DNA from: CAZWEZ01 sp964632795
Lineage (GTDB): Bacteria; Pseudomonadota; Alphaproteobacteria; Rhodospirillales; 2-02-FULL-58-16
Reading direction: 5' to 3'
Length of the DNA: 15,171 nt
NCBI GenBank assembly: GCA_964632795.1
Contig: CAZWEZ010000093.1
Span: 1 to 15,171 of the forward strand
Shown: positions 13,856 to 15,171 of the stretch, in pieces
How positions within the stretch are numbered: position 1 is the stretch's first letter
Layout of the letters: each line of letters opens with the position of its first letter
The notes under the pieces: model-generated
The model's database searches: none
The model's input: only the letters and a program-made list of their open reading frames with translations
What the model was told of the DNA's origin: nothing
Translations under genes and position numbers: made by a program

Positions 13856-13893
13856 GGCGGCCGGCCGAAGGGAATGGAATACGGCCGGCCGCC
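13856..13893 (-). other. Perfect intercistronic hairpin (11-bp arms)
   Basis: Arms GGCGGCCGGCC (13856-13866) and its exact complement (13883-13893) enclose a 16-nt loop in the 75-bp gap between the Met-rich protein gene and the SHOCT gene. There is no T-run, so full termination is unlikely. It may stabilise the upstream mRNA segment and raise the level of the first protein relative to the next two. Confidence 0.55.
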
Positions 13894-13907
13894 TGGGGGG
13901 GAGTCGG

Positions 13908-14354
13908 TTACTTGACGGGTGTGTGGCGGCCGGTCTTGCGGTCGATCTCGAGGCCGCGGACCAGCGAGCCGTCTTTGGTGACGATCTCGGCGCTGATGGT
14001 GTTTTCGTCCTTCTCGACGACCTCGCCGAGCTTGAGGTTGGGGTTGCCGTGCCGGGCCAGCCACTGTTCGAGGTCGGCCTTGACGTCGTCGACCCCGAGG
14101 TTCTTGTCCATGGCCGCCTGCTGTTCCCACGGACAGTCGGTGCCGTGCCCCTTGCCCTGGCCGCCCATCATGCCGTGGCCGCCCATCATGCCGTGGCCGC
14201 CCATCATGCCTTGGCCGCCCATCATGCCCTGGCCACTGTAGGTCCCGTTTCCGCCTTGGTCGTGGGAGCCGGAGGCCAGGGTCGGGGTGGCGATGAATGC
14301 CGCCACGGCGATGACGGCGGCGATGGCGGTGGTGGTAAGCGCTATGCGTTTCAT
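13908..14354 (-). CDS. Exported Met/Gly/His-rich repeat protein with conserved C-terminal domain
   Basis: The start at 14354 gives 148 residues. AGGAGA lies about 6 nt upstream, and a signal peptide (MKRIALTTTAIAAVIAVAAF, cleavage near TLA-S) follows directly. A longer frame from 14384 adds ten residues without a ribosome site. Residues about 41-66 are four tandem copies of a six-residue unit of GQGMMG/GHGMMG type, each with two methionines and often a histidine. Such Met/His-rich stretches commonly bind copper or silver in the periplasm. Residues about 85-148 form a small domain (GVDDVKADLEQWLARHGNPNLKLGEV, then ISAEIVTKDGSLVRGLEIDR) that resembles a PepSY-like fold and is known from uncharacterised alphaproteobacterial proteins. 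It heads the minus-strand group and is divergent from the OmpR-type regulator, which may control it. Confidence 0.85.
   Translation of the reverse strand: MKRIALTTTAIAAVIAVAAFIATPTLASGSHDQGGNGTYSGQGMMGGQGMMGGHGMMGGHGMMGGQGKGHGTDCPWEQQAAMDKNLGVDDVKADLEQWLARHGNPNLKLGEVVEKDENTISAEIVTKDGSLVRGLEIDRKTGRHTPVK
14163..14234. repeat. Four tandem 18-bp repeats inside the Met-rich gene
   Basis: Units at 14163-14180, 14181-14198, 14199-14216 and 14217-14234 follow GCCCATCATGCCNTGGCC, and differences are confined to one position (G, G, T, C). They encode the Met/Gly/His units on the minus strand. Near-identical tandem repeats like these can expand or contract by slippage, so repeat number may vary between strains. 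Confidence 0.9.
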
Positions 14355-14439
14355 GGTCGTCTCCTGTTGCTTGGTTGTCTGCACTGGGCTCAGTCAACAC
14401 CCCCAATGTTGCTGGAAGATTTCCATTCGCCGGCCTTCT

Positions 14440-14484
14440 TGTAACCGAGTGTTGCAAACCGGACGGCGGTTACATCGGGTAACC
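14440..14484. promoter_or_regulatory. Cluster of GTAACC boxes in the divergent promoter region
   Basis: TGTAACCG (14440-14447) and CGGTTACA (14467-14474) form a perfect 8-bp inverted pair. GGTTAC (14468-14473) and GTAACC (14479-14484) form a second pair with a 5-bp spacer. The cluster lies between the Met-rich protein gene and the OmpR-family regulator gene and just upstream of the regulator's -10 element. It is a good candidate for regulator binding, possibly autoregulation plus control of the divergent genes. No direct evidence links it to that protein. Confidence 0.5.
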
Positions 14485-14515
14485 AATTTTCCGCCACCGG
14501 GGACGCCGGCGCGGC

Positions 14516-14521
14516 TATAGT
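14516..14521 (+). promoter_or_regulatory. -10 element implying a leaderless response-regulator mRNA
   Basis: TATAGT matches TATAAT at five of six positions and ends 6 bp before the ATG at 14528. A normal start site 7 bp after the hexamer would fall on the A of the ATG, and no Shine-Dalgarno is visible. No good -35 is seen, consistent with help from an activator at the GTAACC boxes. Confidence 0.5.
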
Positions 14522-14527
14522 TCGACC

Positions 14528-15171
14528 ATGGAGAGTTCGCCCCACATCCTGGTCGTCGACGACGACCGCGAGATCCGCGACCTGGTGGCCCGCTTCCTGG
14601 CCAAGCACGGCCTGCGGGTGACGACCGCCGCCGACGGCCGCGAGATGAAGCGCCACCTCGCCGACTGGGCGATCGACCTGATCGTGCTCGACCTGATGCT
14701 GCCCGGCGAGGACGGGCTGACCCTGTGCCGCAACCTGCGCGCCGCCTCCCCGATCCCCATCATCATGCTGACCGCCATGGGCGAGGACACCGACCGCATC
14801 GTCGGCCTCGAGATGGGGGCCGACGACTACCTCGCCAAGCCCTTCAACCCGCGCGAACTGCTGGCCCGGATCAAGGCGGTGCTGCGCCGCGCCGACTCCC
14901 TGCCGAGGGGCGGCGGCGACGGCGGAGCGGTGGCCCGCTTCGCCGGTTGGAGCCTCGACCTCGCCAAGCGGGAACTGACCTCGCCGGACGGCGTCCTGGT
15001 CCAGCTCAGCGGCGGCGAGTTCGAGCTGCTGGCGGTCTTCGTCGGCCATCCCCGGAGGGTGCTGAGCCGCGAGCAGTTGCTCGACCTGGCCCGCGGCCGC
15101 GACGCCCAACCGTTCGACCGCAGCATCGACGTCCAGGTCAGCCGCCTGCGCCGCAAGATCGAGGACGACCC
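14528..15171 (+). CDS. OmpR-family response regulator (3' end beyond window)
   Basis: The visible 214 residues contain a receiver domain (about 5-120) with acidic pocket D11/D12, phospho-acceptor D55 in VLDLMLPGEDG, T82 and K104 (YLAKPFNP). A winged-helix DNA-binding domain begins near 135 (ELTSPDGVLVQLSGGEFELL) and continues through LSREQLLDLARGRDAQPFDRSIDVQVSRLRRKIEDDP. Only the last recognition wing and tail are missing, so the full protein is probably about 230-245 residues. A partner histidine kinase would be expected downstream, outside the window. The promoter suggests a leaderless transcript. The regulator may control the divergent Met-rich/SHOCT/DUF3047 group. Confidence 0.95.
   Translation, partial: MESSPHILVVDDDREIRDLVARFLAKHGLRVTTAADGREMKRHLADWAIDLIVLDLMLPGEDGLTLCRNLRAASPIPIIMLTAMGEDTDRIVGLEMGADDYLAKPFNPRELLARIKAVLRRADSLPRGGGDGGAVARFAGWSLDLAKRELTSPDGVLVQLSGGEFELLAVFVGHPRRVLSREQLLDLARGRDAQPFDRSIDVQVSRLRRKIEDD

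Noticed and set aside
14163..14234. Tandem repeats considered as a CRISPR array
   Set aside because: Units are 18 bp, directly adjacent with no spacers, in frame within a coding gene.
13276..15109. Minus-strand frames 13276-14457 and 14390-15109
   Set aside because: The first overlaps three better-supported genes in another frame. The second is antisense to the OmpR-family receiver domain.

Overview
The window looks like chromosome from a GC-rich alphaproteobacterium, plausibly near the Rhodospirillaceae. I infer this from the high-GC codon use, the c-type cytochromes, the DUF3047 and SHOCT genes, and a palindromic repeat of a kind common in Alphaproteobacteria. No 16S rRNA is present, so the placement is an inference. 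One block (about 180-3490) is visibly AT-rich and reads as acquired DNA.

Layout. 2-52 is the tail of a plus-strand gene. 53-422 has no convincing gene but holds a decayed tRNA-fMet-like 3' half (124-152). 423-3386 is one large AT-rich gene: an N-terminal PD-(D/E)XK nuclease-like domain followed by a long helical, TPR-like region, a candidate defence gene. 3511-3643 is the truncated 3' end of a second peptide-transporter binding-protein gene. A GNAT toxin / DUF1778 antitoxin pair (3653-4474, minus) lies between it and an intact paralogue (4598-6256, minus). Directly upstream of the intact gene is a 268-bp element (6278-6545) that can fold as a three-way junction.

6607-8515 (minus) is an operon for a His/Glu-rich exported protein, a diheme cytochrome c and a monoheme cytochrome c, closed by a strong intrinsic terminator. 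Divergent from it are an NtrB-like membrane histidine kinase (8803-10293) and an NtrC-like sigma-54 activator (10293-11645) overlapping by 1 nt, then a short membrane-anchored protein (11879-12694) that keeps the phospho-acceptor histidine but has lost the ATP-binding motifs.

The main regulatory observation is a 16-bp palindrome, TTCCGGNNTTTCGGAA, found three times. Two copies are 32 bp apart, 60-90 bp upstream of a near-consensus sigma-54 promoter (8591-8607, minus) facing the cytochrome operon. The third is just after the activator gene, upstream of a weaker sigma-54-like site (11760-11776) leading to the degenerate kinase. The simplest model is that the kinase and activator switch on the metal-binding/cytochrome operon and also the degenerate kinase, which may then act as feedback phosphatase or phosphotransfer partner.

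The right end holds a palindromic repeat (12705-12811) between convergent genes, then a minus-strand group: a Met/Gly/His-rich exported protein, a SHOCT membrane protein and a DUF3047 exported protein. These are divergent from an OmpR-family response regulator that runs off the window and appears to have a leaderless transcript.
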